Origin: Asterella californica | Taxonomy: Eukaryota; Streptophyta; Marchantiopsida; Marchantiales; Aytoniaceae | Assembly: GCA_036924285.1 (NCBI GenBank) | Contig: JAYKYS010000005.1 | Location: 5,456,001-5,520,000 of the forward strand | Direction: 5' to 3' | Length of the DNA stretch: 64,000 nt | In this document: positions 44,909-55,539 of the stretch, piece by piece | Layout of the letters: every line of letters starts with the position of its first letter | Position numbering within the stretch: the stretch's first letter is position 1 | Program-made: the position numbers and the translations under genes | The notes under the pieces: model-generated | What the model was told of the DNA's origin: nothing | Databases searched by the model: none | Seen by the model: only the letters and a program-made list of their open reading frames with translations

Positions 44909-44964
44909 CTTCCGAAGACAGTCTTCCGAAGACGGTCTTCCGAAGACGGTCTTCCGAAGACAGT
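44909..44964. repeat. Four 14-bp CTTCCGAAGAC units
   Basis: CTTCCGAAGACRGT is repeated four times without spacer in the 5' LTR of G3. The matching place in the 3' LTR (about 32330) has one unit. This is a recent slippage-type change. Confidence 0.85.
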
Positions 44965-46045
44965 CAAGTTTAAGAAGCGTTTTCCGAAGATGTTCCCATC
45001 TTCCAAATCGTCTTCTGTTCCAAGTTTCGGAGGTAGAGAGGTAGTAGGGTAAGGAAATTGATAGTTGGGGTCTCCAATTTGAAGACTAGGAGTAGGGAAG
45101 CTCGAATTGAGCTCGGGAAGAAGCAAGGAGATGTCTTGACAGAAATTGGGAAGCGCTTCTGCGCCCAATGTCTCAAATAGAAAGAATGGGGGGTGGGGGT
45201 GATCGATCATGCTGCCTGCACACAATCAAGGAAGCGCGGGGAGTACCAGACAATGGCGAGAAGAGGTGGGAGGGGAAAGAACAGGGGAAAGAACCTCTAC
45301 AGTCTTCTTTGGCTCCCCGAGTTGCCTTCGACCTCCGCGCGCTTCTGGCTCTTGTACTAGCTTCCAATGCGACTCCTCTCGACTGCGCCTGCTGTCAATT
45401 TCGATCCACACCTCGATTTCCCCTTCGCTTCTTCTCGCCACTCTCCACTGTCAACTTCTCGGAAGCTCCACAGAAACGCCTTCGCTCTCTCTGCTGGTTG
45501 TGCTCTAGCGATTCGATTTCATCCTTCGCCTAGCTGCCAACTTGTTCTCTCCTACCTCGATGTCTTACTCGATTCCTCTCTCAATGCTAGCTCGTGAAGC
45601 TCACTCTCTCAATCAATCTTCTCAAGCGCGTTGTGCTGCGAGAAGTTGAATGCGCCTAATGTGCTTCCTCACGCATCTTCCCTGCAGATTAGGGGTTCTC
45701 GACCTTGGGTGTCTTCCTGACCTACCTACCTATTCGGTGCGTCCCAATAGGTACACCTACTGTCTTACCCGAAAACTCGTGGTTGGTCTTTCGCGGTCGC
45801 TGTCTTCTGGAAGACAGGTGTCTTCCGCCGTCTTCTCATCTTCCGAAGACGCAACTGAGAAGACGCTCTTCCGAAGACAGTCGTCTTCCGAAGAAGTCAA
45901 CTTCTTATTACAAACAGCTCTTAAGATCATCTTCTTGTTAAGGAAGACGTAACCTTAAGTAACAACGCTTCTTCAGTTATACAAACAAGTTATTATTCTT
46001 AAAAATTTCAAAAATTCGTGCATCCTGTAATTTGTGGGCACCACA

Positions 46046-48380
46046 CCTAACTAATTTTACATGAAAAACTGCCACCCTTAAGATAGCATGTTCGGTCCTA
46101 CTAAACTGGGAGTGTGTCACTTCAGTTACTATCTACTCTGATTGCACGGAGGTAACCTGTACCTGATCTGCTCCTATCGGAGCTCCTAACGCGGCTTCTG
46201 ATAAGCTAGAAAGCCCTGCAGTTACCTCGGGTGTCACTGAGGTGGCTTCCTCCTCATCGCTCTTCGCTGGCCCTGCTGTCGCTGCGGCTGCGTCTTCCTC
46301 GACTTCGGCTTCTGCTTCGGAAGACGGGAGCGTCTTCTGGGAAGCAGAGTCGAGTGGTGCGTCTTCGGTCTTCTGAGGCACGGGTGCGGTACTAGGGACC
46401 ATGGCGACCTCATAGGGGTCCGGGGAAGTCGCTTCCTCCACGCGGAATACTTGGGAAGACGGCTCGTCTTCTTGTCTTCCGGGGCGCCTCTGGTGTCTTC
46501 TCGGCTTCCAACGCTGTCACTACCAAGTGCACAGCGAGATCGAACTCCTCTTTCTCCATTCCGGATCCAGTAGATGGTGCTGGAGCTTGAGAAGATGCAG
46601 TTGCAGGTACCGGAAGCGAGGGAAGACCATAAAGTGTCTTCACTCCCTCTATCTGCCAATCTAAGTACCTGAACATGCTCTCCCGGCATTCCACCAACAT
46701 TGCCTTGGACTCGCTGTCCCATCCTCTAGCTAAGGTAAGTAACTTCCTACCCGCGGTGAAGTTGAACTTCTTCCGAAGCGCTTCCATCGACTGTGCTAGC
46801 ATCTCTTGTGCACGAGCCTCCGCTGCTTCCCGCTGCGTCTTCTCGACTGCAACTCGCGCTTCTGCGGCTTCTTGCTGCTTCGTCCCTGTCATCTTCTCCT
46901 CTGCGAGGGCGGTGATCTTCTCCCGTACTCGGATAACCTCCTGATCGCGTTGCTGTACACGCGCCTGCAACTCCTGGTTGCTCTTCCGAAGCTGCACCAG
47001 CTCCTTGGCATAAGCGGCTGCTTCCGCCTTGTATCTTGCTGCGAGCTTCTCCGTGGTGCGGAGACTGGCTTCCAGCAACTCCGTCTTCTTCTGGTCTTCT
47101 TCTTATCGCAGCAAGGTGCGCAGACCGAATCTAGGTTGTAGCGGCTTCTCCTGAGCCTTCGCTCTCTTCTCCAGAAACTCCATAGCTGGCTGGATCTCTG
47201 TGTGGAAGAAGGCGCTGAACTCTTCCAATCTTCTTCCTACGGAAGACAGGTTCATCTCCACCACTCGCTCGGAGGTGTCGACCTTGTCTTCCAGAGGCAA
47301 GGATGCCTCTTCCACCACGATGGCTTTCATCTTCTGCACACGAGAAGAAGCTACCCTTCTCATCTTCCGGGGTGGAAGATCCCTCATGGCAGGAGCGGTT
47401 CTCTTCACTGCGCTTCCCCGCATCGCAGTAGGAGTATCCCTTCTTCTCTTGTCTTCTAGAGTCTTCGGAAGACTCCCAGGTGTTGCAGAAGCGGTCTTCT
47501 GCTCCGATCGGGTACTCAGCAGTTCTTCTTCCGAGTCGGACTCCGATCCTGAATGAATGAGGGAGGTGGGCTTCCTAGGTACACTTCTAGGACCCATCTT
47601 TCTCGGTGGCGTGGCGTCTTCCGACCCACTAGACTCGTCTTCCCTTACCAGAAGCGTCTTCTGGTGAGAGCCGGGCCTCAGCTGTGACATCAGAGTGGGA
47701 GGGGGAGTTGCGGCTGCTGCTCGGTCGTCGTCTTTCGAGGTCTCCTCCTTCTCTTCCTGTTGCCCTGTTGGTCCATACTTCGCCAGCTGATCTTCCCCAA
47801 GATCCCTCATGGCTACGTACAAATAACACATGAAAGGTGTCAAGTGTCCTCCCGCCGGGGTACCCAAGTACGCTAGCTCCGCCTGTACATAGTTGTGGAC
47901 GTATGCGCCCCAGTAGATGGGTACTCTTTTATCCCACACTGCTTCCAGGAACTCTACGTCCTGATCTCCCAGGTACCTCGTCTCCTGCGCTTTCCTCTTG
48001 GGGAAGAGATGCAGAAACAGCTTCGCCAGAAGTCACTTCTTCGGCTCCCGATAAGATTCAATCTTCCACCCATTCCTACCCTGCCTGTCTTCCACGAAAA
48101 GACAAGTGGTGCTCCCAGGCACATGCCATGTACTCACGGCACTGGGCAAAATCTTCTCAAACCAATACCCTCGGTCCTCGGATTCTGGTCTGTGGAAAGC
48201 CCTGCGCCACCAATCTTCAGTCCAGGAAGATGGTCTTCCTCGAGCTACTCCTGCCTTAGCAGGTACACGGTTGCGAGGTGGCAATGCTGCCCACACCTCC
48301 TCCAGAAGTCCATGATCGGCGAGGTTCCAATCCCACAAGAAGAAGTCGAGACCCAACTCCTTGAAGAAAGGAGTGGCCTC
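46046..48380 (-). mobile_element. G2: minus-strand G-family LTR, right part
   Basis: It begins with the CCTAA copy (46046-46050) and continues the LTR cut at 27478. It ends within the LTR gene at about 48376-48380, where the sequence switches to plus-strand G1 LTR. The switch lies at a shared GCCTC, so the outer ~2.1 kb of this LTR and about 1.9 kb of the G1 LTR were lost together. Whether G2 was once a full element or only an LTR cannot be told. Confidence 0.85.
46133..48356 (-). pseudogene. LTR-encoded protein of G2
   Basis: Pieces in order on the minus strand: N-terminal part 48356-48033 (LGLDFFLWDWNLADHGLLEE), 47939-47103 (WDKRVPIYWGAYVHNYVQ, linker, RRVASSRVQK), coiled coil 47078-46410, and acidic tail 46441-46133 ending VQVTSVQSE. 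Breaks occur near 48030, 47950 and 47100 (TAA or frame change). The main frame runs to LVVTALEAEKTPEAP before turning into a basic out-of-frame tail. Protein identity to G3 is high across the coiled coil and tail in spite of these breaks, which argues the frame was under selection. Confidence 0.75.
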
Positions 48381-48382
48381 TA

Positions 48383-49545
48383 GAAGACAAGGTCGACACC
48401 TCCGATCGGATTGTGGAGATGAACCTGTCTTCCGCAGGAAGAAGACTAGAAGAGTTCAGTGCCTTCTTCCACTCAGAGATCCAGCCCACTATGGAGTTTA
48501 TCGAGAAGAGGGCGAAGGCTCAAGAGAAGCCACTACAGCTTGGATTTGATCTGCGCACCTTGATGCGTCAGGAAGAAGGCCAGAAGAAGGCAAAAGCGCT
48601 GGAAGCTAGTCTCCGCACCACGGAGAAGCTCGCAGCGAGGTACAAGGCGGAAGCAGCCGCTTCTGCCAAGGAGTTGACCCAACTGAGGAAGAGCAACCAG
48701 GAATTGCAAGCGCGGTTACAGCAACGTGACCAAGAGGTTCTCCGAGTGCGGGGGAAGATCACCACCCTCGCAGAGGAGAAGACAAGATGGAAGACATAAC
48801 GGGAAGCCGCAGAAGCGCGAGTTGCAGCCGAGACGATGCAGCGGGAAGCAGCGGAAGCTCGTGCGCAGGAGATGCTAGCACAGTCGGTGAAAGCGCTTCG
48901 GAAGAAGTTCAACTTCACCGCAGGTAGGAAGTTGCTTACCTTGGCTAGAGAGTGGGACGATGAGTCCAAGGCGATGTTGGTAGAGTGCAAGGAGAGTATG
49001 TTCCGGTACTTGGATAGACATATACAGGGGGTGAAGACACTCTATGATCTTCCCTCGACTCCGCCACCGGTAACTACATCTTCCCAAGCTCTAGTACCAT
49101 CGACCGGTGCCGACATGGAGAAGGAGGAGTTCGACCTCGCTGTGCACTTGGTAGTGACAGCGTTGGAAGCCGAGAAGACCCCGAAGAAGCCTCGGAAGAC
49201 AAGATGTCTTCTGGAAGACAAGAAGAAGAGCTGTCTTCCCAGGTATTCCGAGTGGAGGAAGCGACTTCCTCGGACCTCTATGAGGTCACCATGGCTCCGA
49301 GTGTCGAACTAGTGTCTCAGAAGAGCGAGGAAGCACAAGTCGACCCAGCTTCCAAGAAGACACTTTCGTCTTCCGAAGCAGAAGCCGAAGTAGAAGCAGA
49401 AGCAGCAGAGCCAGCGACGACTATTGAGGAAGCCACCTCAGTGACACCCGAGGTAATTGCAGGGCTTTCTAGCTTATCAGAAGCCGAGCTAGTAGTTCCG
49501 ATAGGAGCAGATCAGGTAGAGATTGCCTCTGAGCAATCAGAGTAG
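48383..49545 (+). pseudogene. LTR-encoded protein of G1, C-terminal half
   Basis: The coiled coil is encoded from 48413 to 49312, broken once by TAA at 48797-48799 where G3 has CAG. The main frame then runs through VVTALEAEKTPKKP into a basic tail and stops at 49312. The acidic tail lies in the -1 frame at 49204-49545 (starting MSSGRQEEEL, ending VEIASEQSE), exactly as in the G3 copies. No canonical slippery heptamer is visible in the overlap. Confidence 0.75.
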
Positions 49546-50139
49546 GTAGTAAACGTAGGAGACAAGTTGACATTCCCAAACATAGTAGGAACCGAACATG
49601 CTATCTTAGGGGTGGCAGTTTTAGTGTAAATTTAGTAAGGCAGGTCTTCTACTTGAGGATGTCGTCTTCTGCTGTGGGAAGAAGGCTTCTTTCTTCTTCT
49701 CTCGCTGCTCCGACTACTCTGTCTTCTGAGATCCCTTACCCATAAGACCGTCCGTATGTAGATCCAAAGTGCTCTACTGGACGAGCCATGCGAATCTGCA
49801 CAACTGTTGACAGTCACCGCCACTCAAGAAGAACGCTTCTCATGCACAATCGGGAGTGAATCCAAGAAAACCCACCACCCAGAAGACATGGACAAAGCTT
49901 CTGCACTCAAATCAGCAATCCATCCTCGAGAAGAAGTCACATTGGCATTGATAAGCTCACTCCCTCTACTTCCTGCTCCTACTCCTCGACACACCAGTCT
50001 CGTCAACAGGACTGCACGAGGATGCCGTTCTCTGCTCCTAAACTGTCCACTACCTCTATCTACATCTTCGAACCACTACGGGTAACGAGCATGCAGACCC
50101 CTCCGGTATAATCCCGGTCTATTCGTATGTCTCAAACAT

Positions 50140-50310
50140 CGGGTGTAGTGTGTGTGCGCACAGTACACACAACGTACTTAGTGCGCCTCTCCTGTGTGTA
50201 CACTCCGTCTAATGTGTACAGTGTGTACACTCCGTCGAATGTTGTACAGTGTGTACAGCAGGAGTAATGTGTGTTATATGTGTAATGTGTGTAATGTGTC
50301 CAAAATCCTA
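50140..50310. repeat. GT/AC-rich low-complexity block with GTGTACA units
   Basis: GTGTACAGTGTGTACAC-like units and TGTGTAATG units recur irregularly, partly as short palindromes. They replace the corresponding stretch of the G3 LTRs (about 28760-28870), so the block arose by local expansion. Confidence 0.75.
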
Positions 50311-51178
50311 CTCTTCGATCCTACTTATGCCTCTGCCACGAGGAAACAAAGAGAACCACCATAGGGAGAGAAAAGCTGCCCCTCCACATCCAAGCGATTT
50401 CCTCTTCCTGTTCTTGCGCTTCCTACCCTGCCATGTGAACTGTACGCACGTTTGTTGTCTTCCTCCCCAAACTATTACAAGCAGGGATGGCTTGTTAGTC
50501 AGGATCCGGACTAGAAGCCTGTCGGAATCTTAATTTCTCCTTTTCATCTTGTTTTCTCTTGTTTGGATTTTCCTTTCTTCCCCATCTTCTTCCATCTTCC
50601 GCATCTTCTTACCTTCTTCTAGTGAGCTTCCGAGACTTCTATTGAGCTTCCGTGAAGGTGAATGTCGTTGTAGTGCTGCAGGAAGATCATTTCCGCAAGC
50701 AGAAGCCTAGGAAGGCTACAGGGGGTATACACCATGTGATTAATCTAACCCGTTGGAATGAGAGAGAGAGAGAGAGCAAGATGTAACAGCCGTTGCTAGT
50801 CGACTTCTGCAAAGCAGGAGCAGTCTTCTGGAGGTATGAGAAGCCGAGTTGAACCCCCAGAAGCCGAGAATTGCTTCGGGAAGACGGTACTGAGAAGACC
50901 GGAAGAAGTGACCTGGAAGCAGAAAAGCGTCTTCCCGAGCTTCTCTGTTAATAGTTGTGTGATATTTTAGTTAGTAGTTGTTTGTTTAGGTCTCGAGCAC
51001 CTTTTGGCGTGTCTGGAAGACGCGTGGTTTTGTGAGAAGACGGGATTTTCAGACAAAACAAGTGTGTTTCTGTGTTTGAACAGATCTTAGAACTTAGAGC
51101 AGCGTTACTTGTGCAAATCCTCTGTGGGAACGATATCTTGTATACTAAATGGGCAAAAGGTAATCCTGCGACACTACA

Positions 51179-53084
51179 CTCGTACACTTTTGAGTTCTGA
51201 CCTCCCCCAACACCTCTTAGTGGTGAAAACTATGTGAAGGCTCGCATAATTTTGCCAAAAAATTCAAATATTAATCAAAAATATCAACATGATGTACAAT
51301 CTTCCATGTTGCTCCAAAGTTGATGTTTTTGTTGTTATCGAAAAGCACTTGAAAAGGTCTTTTCCACTGATATCTAGCATGCACGGATCTAAGTCATGTA
51401 TAAATAGTTATGCACCTTCAAAGGTTTTTGACTCCCTCTAGACATAAATTGTGCAAGGGCTTGCACACTTTTATCCCCAGACCTATCCCAACACCTCCTC
51501 GTGGTGAAAAACTACGAGAGGACTCGCAAAATTTTGCCAAAAAATCTATATATCAGCCAGAAACTTCGATTGATTGTAACCTCCTGTCCTTAAGTCCAAA
51601 CTTTATGTTTTTTGTATCAATAGAACGAGCTCAGAAAAAGCTATCCAGCGGTACCAAAAACTCCAGATTCAGAACTCTGTAGCCACTTATGTGATCGTTT
51701 TAAGTTTGTTGTGACCACTCAAAGACAAAAATTGTGTGAGGGTTCTCGCAGTTTTGTTGCCAAGACCCAAATGTAAGCTAAATGTTCTCAACCCAACCTT
51801 CCAAGTCTCGAAATTCCAAGCTAAAAATTTGGACAGTCTGTCTAATCCAAAATACACGGATTGAACTCAAGAACCTCCAACTTTTATAGTGTTGGGAAGC
51901 TAGGGGTAAAAATCCAGTGTCGTCTCTTATGATCGTCATATGTCCTCACGCATGCTTGCCACATGCCACAAGTGCCAGACCGTCAAATGGTACACATGCA
52001 CGATGATATGTCGTCTCAATTTGCCACCTCAATCTTAATGTCTCGTCAACATCTTCATCCAATCAAGACTCGTTATGTCAACATCATACGCAATCAGCAC
52101 TCTGTCCATCAGTATCTCAGATGTCATGTCAGGCGTCGGATGCCTTATCAGCCTCGTGACACGTGAAATTCTAAAAGTCACAAGTACACGTAACTTTGTC
52201 ATCTTAGTTTCGTTAGCGGCGATAAAAAATCAATTTTCATCGTCTCGACAAGACCTATTCAATGGTGCAATCAGAAATATATTTGCAGCAAGTTGATAAA
52301 TTTCTATCTTATAACTTTAGTTGAACACCATAGCCGGTCCACGACACGACAAAGTCATGTAAAAGATTATACAAATGAGCATGCGTTGTGGGATAGAGAT
52401 GAGCACGAGAAATAATCGTGATAAGATGCTTTTCACAACCCACTTAGCTAAGCAGACAAGGACAATGGATCCACCAACTCAATCTGATGTGAATAAAATA
52501 GAAATATAACAATTTGTTAGGTGAAGCTACCTGAATCGAATGCTTGAGCTCCTTGGTGATCTTGAAGTTCATCCAATATCAAAGAATCTACCAACCCTCT
52601 TTACCTCTGCTTTCTTTTAAGATTGTTATCTTCAAGATTGTTCAAGTTAGGTGTTAATCTTTCACATTCACAGTAATATATAGAAAATGTTCAAAAAGTA
52701 AGATTATATAAAATTTTGCAAATTTTGCAACATTATTCTAAATTGAATATTGTGCAGCATTGATGTATCCATCTACAATACTTACATACAAGATTATGTG
52801 TAACATTTTGTATGATAACTAGTTAATTAACGTTTAGTACGTAGTATATTTATAGACCTTGTAACTTAATCTATACTGTTTTGATTTATAGCAACTAAAG
52901 AGTATGTAAATGCATGTTGTATATCTTTCATTAGTTGAGTACATTACGTTAGTAGCTATCTCCCTCAGATAAAATTTCCCCTTCCATTGTGAAACAATGA
53001 AAGGTTATTTTATAGTTATACATAGGATGATATGTTGTTTGATACAATATGTTGTTTTTATAATAACCTCGGATAAAATCTACA
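51179..53084. other. Intergenic DNA with diverged repeats, no gene seen
   Basis: The first 600 bp hold two or three diverged copies of a block with CCCAACACCTC, GGTGAAAA, ACTCGCA and TTTTGCCAAAAAA (about 51205-51270, 51488-51550, remnant near 51730-51770). The remainder is AT-rich and shows only short, unconvincing frames. A 28-base word near 52333-52360 (AGCCGGTCCACGAC...) recurs with three differences at about 56596-56623. Confidence 0.6.
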
Positions 53085-53560
53085 GAGATATCTATGACTA
53101 CTTGAAGACGAACATTCAAAAATCAACTCAAACTTCAATCGACAGTATCTTGTATCTTCAATCGATACTATCAATTGTATAGTGATCGTTGAGTCCACAG
53201 TTATCAACTCTTCGAGAGCTTTCCAACACCACTTCAATCTACTTCAAATCACTCACAGAGCGCGTTCTATGGTTGTTTGAATACGCACATTCAGAAATAA
53301 ACTACTCAAAATTCAATCAATGATACATTTCTCCTTCTGAATTCAAATCAGACTATCTTTGAGTCCAGAATTATCAGCTCGTCGAGAGCTCTCCAACCCC
53401 AGTTCAATCTCTCTTAGATCAAATCTATAGCACGGTGTGTGACTATTTGAATACATACACTCAGAAATTGATTACTCAAACTTCTGTCGGGCATATCTCT
53501 GTCCTCCTGACCTCAAAATTGATAAATTTTCAATTTAGTGTGTAAGCGAGGGAGAAGAGC
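53085..53560. repeat. Tandem repeat with a period of about 170 bp
   Basis: Units contain TATTTGAATACATACA-like, ACTCAAA, GAGTCCA, TTATCA and TCGAGAGCT. GAGTCCA occurs at 53191 and 53361 (170 apart). The CTATTTGAATAC-like word occurs at about 53092, 53270 and 53439. About 2.5 diverged units are present. Confidence 0.8.
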
Positions 53561-54805
53561 TTTCCAATGATACATTGCACTCGTCAAGATCACCTTTGTA
53601 ACGATCGTAAGATCGATTTGAAACCTAGGGGTACTTTTGGAATTTTTGCCAAAAATAATCTACCAATGAAATAAAAAAATCTAAGTTTTTGTCTCCTAGT
53701 GACATACATAGTCATCTTTGGCCATAAAATATACTTAGCGCTCATCCAAGTTATTACCAATTATAGAATACTTGTCGACATAAATGAAGCCTTGACAATG
53801 AAATCTACCTACTTGGTACAACTTAACTGAACTACTTGTTACAAGAAATGCCATCATTGGCTATTTACAAAGTACACTAACATACAACGGAACTTTTTAG
53901 GAATATGAACAGGTGAACATACTGAAGTATCTTAACATGTGTCTCGTTGTCTTATGCATGATACACACGTGTATGTCGAAGCATGTCTAGAATGTCACTG
54001 AAACCACTTACTTAGCATATCATTGCATGATCGATGAATTGTCATGTTGCATGACAGTTTGTATAATGAAAGCTGATAACAAAAGGATTTTTCTTCGACT
54101 GTGTACGTAGTTGTAAAGGGAGCTGCCCCGGAGCTTGTTAAGCTGGACAAGTGCTAAGCTAGGGCCAAGCTAGACAAGCTTCCCCTTAGCTTATATTCCA
54201 AAGAACTACTAAGAAGTTATGAAGATATCAGGTGGAAGTCTTCTTGAATACAGCAGCATGTGTTTTCATTTATATGGAACAAGGTTATAATAGATGTTTG
54301 CATCATTTCTAGTTCAAGAAAGTGACAAAAGAGAAAACTCTGTCGTTCTCCGTTGGTGACTCGGATTCATTGTCTGATGATATCATTGTGTAGGTGTTCT
54401 TGAAAAGTACAGCTTTTGTTCTTTTGTTACTAGAAACGGAGATGTACAATAGAAGTAACATCCAAAAAGCTAACAAAGGAGATAAAAGTGAGTTCTGTAT
54501 GCTTGTGTACATGTTTATTTACTTTATTAAACGAAAGCATGAGCTAACTCAGTGGAAGGAGCGCATACTTAGGAAAAAGAGGTACTTGGATCATATCCTC
54601 CTGGTTCTTTGTTCTTATCTCAGCATGTTGATTTCTTGGATAGGAGTCTATATTGGATGTGTGAAAACGTCTTACACATCTCGAAGGACCTGTATCCTCC
54701 TTAAACGTGGGCTTCTTGACCTAAGCTTCCGCATGCAACCGAGATTATGAGCTAGAAGATACTTGATTTAGCTATGGGAGAGCTGTGAGCCTTGTGGGGT
54801 GGTTT
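53561..54805. other. AT-rich intergenic DNA, no firm gene
   Basis: The only candidate is a 118-codon plus-strand frame at 54394-54750 with two hydrophobic stretches (FVLLLLE near the start, YLSMLISWIGVYIGCV later). I do not recognise it, and no supporting signals are seen. Words such as AAGCTAGGGCCAAGCTAGACAAGC (two halves of one repeat) appear near 54155-54180. Confidence 0.5.
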
Positions 54806-55065
54806 TGTAGTTGTGACTTTGGCCGTAAAATCATGGCTTAGTTCATAATCTAGGTTCCATCAAGATGACATCGAGGGTTGAGAAATTTTTATTAAACATG
54901 GGACTAGCTTAGCTAGGGATCAACGAGTTGATCTTGTAGTCGTGGCTTCGGCCGTAAAATCATGGCTTAGTTCCTAATAAGAGTTGCATCAAGATAGCAT
55001 CGAGGGTTGAGAAATTTTTATTAAACATGAGGTTAGTTTAGCTAGGGGCCAGTTTAGCTAGGAGG
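54806..55065. repeat. Tandem duplication, period 129 bp
   Basis: Two units share GGCCGTAAAATCATGGCTTAG (at 54821 and 54950), ATCGAGGGTTGAGAAATTT and TTATTAAACATG. Both end near TTAGCTAGGG; further CTAGGGG/TTAGCTA words follow to 55140. Confidence 0.85.
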
Positions 55066-55539
55066 TTGCTTGTTAAATAATTGTGCTTATAATAACATAC
55101 AGACCCTAGCTTAGCTAAGGGGTTGTTTAGCGAGGGGCTTGTTTTCTAAGTAAATCGACGTATGGCTAGAGTTTGGAGACATTGAGGAGAATTCAAGTGA
55201 GTTGAGGAGATGACGTACGTAGAAAAGAAAAGAGAAGATTGTGATCGCTGAGGACATTAACTGTAAAATTGAGGTGTGCATAAAGTTTTTTGAGTCTTAG
55301 AAAACCTATTTGCATAGATTTGAGTGTCTGATTGACCTTGGTGCCTACAAGAGACTATATTTGAGTTTTGATTATTGGTAGTAGTCTATTTTCCTTTTGG
55401 CCGCTCTCACAATCAATCATAGACATGAGGTCCGTCCTCTCCAAGAAAGACTCTCTTCATGACATCTGGTGCTTCCATTAAGGGACCTTTGGGTGATTGA
55501 TCTGGAGAATTTGTTGGACTGAGTGAGGAAGATGAATCA

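Larger units (their letters stand above)
27479..46045 (-). mobile_element. Element G3: complete giant-LTR Ty3/gypsy retrotransposon (18.6 kb)
   Basis: LTRs at 27479-33420 and 40075-46045, both TG...CA, a 5-bp CCTAA duplication, Asp-type PBS, and internal coding for Gag, protease, RT, RNase H and integrase on the minus strand. About 64% of the element is LTR. Each LTR carries a long sense reading frame. The protease-RT-RNase H part is open for 1392 codons, whereas gag has two frameshifts and a stop, and integrase several stops. It is thus dead but rather young. The family fits the Athila/Tat (non-chromodomain) branch by PBS and integrase tail; LTRs this long recall Ogre-type elements. Confidence 0.95.
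40075..46045 (-). repeat. 5' LTR of G3 (5971 bp)
   Basis: Runs TGTAGTGACG... to ...GTGGGCACCACA, almost identical to 27479-33420, with a few visible differences per several hundred bases (not counted). It holds the LTR gene copy at 41699-44046. A 14-bp unit is present four times at 44909-44964 against about once in the other LTR. Confidence 0.95.
2827..51178 (+). mobile_element. Element G1: large Ty3/gypsy (Tat/Athila-like) retrotransposon, interrupted and rearranged
   Basis: Parts in order: 5' LTR remnant (2827-5701, with an insert at 3455-4827), PBS (5720-5738), gag-protease frame (6007-8452), element T inserted (8453-20803), rest of protease, RT, RNase H and integrase (20804-24615), 3' LTR left arm (24673-25967), G2/G3 insertions (25968-48380), and 3' LTR right arm (48381-51178). 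The 5' LTR lacks its first roughly 2.5 kb and a further roughly 2 kb internal block. The coding part carries several nonsense codons, frameshifts and a small inversion. The Asp-type PBS and the integrase tail (NGWRVKKYW, no chromodomain) place it near the Athila/Tat group of plant gypsy elements. The right-hand flank after 51178 begins CTCGT, the expected target duplication; its partner is lost. Confidence 0.85.
48381..51178 (+). repeat. 3' LTR of G1, right arm
   Basis: Plus-strand LTR from the LEDKVDT point of the LTR gene to the end ...GCGACACTACA at 51178. Contains the LTR gene end (48383-49545). An AG microsatellite lies at about 50760-50775. The stretch 50140-50310 is GT-rich and absent from the G3 LTRs. 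Confidence 0.9.

Noticed and set aside
54394..54750. 118-codon frame with hydrophobic stretches as a small membrane protein gene
   Set aside because: No homology recognised, AT-rich setting, no neighbouring signals; kept only as a note.
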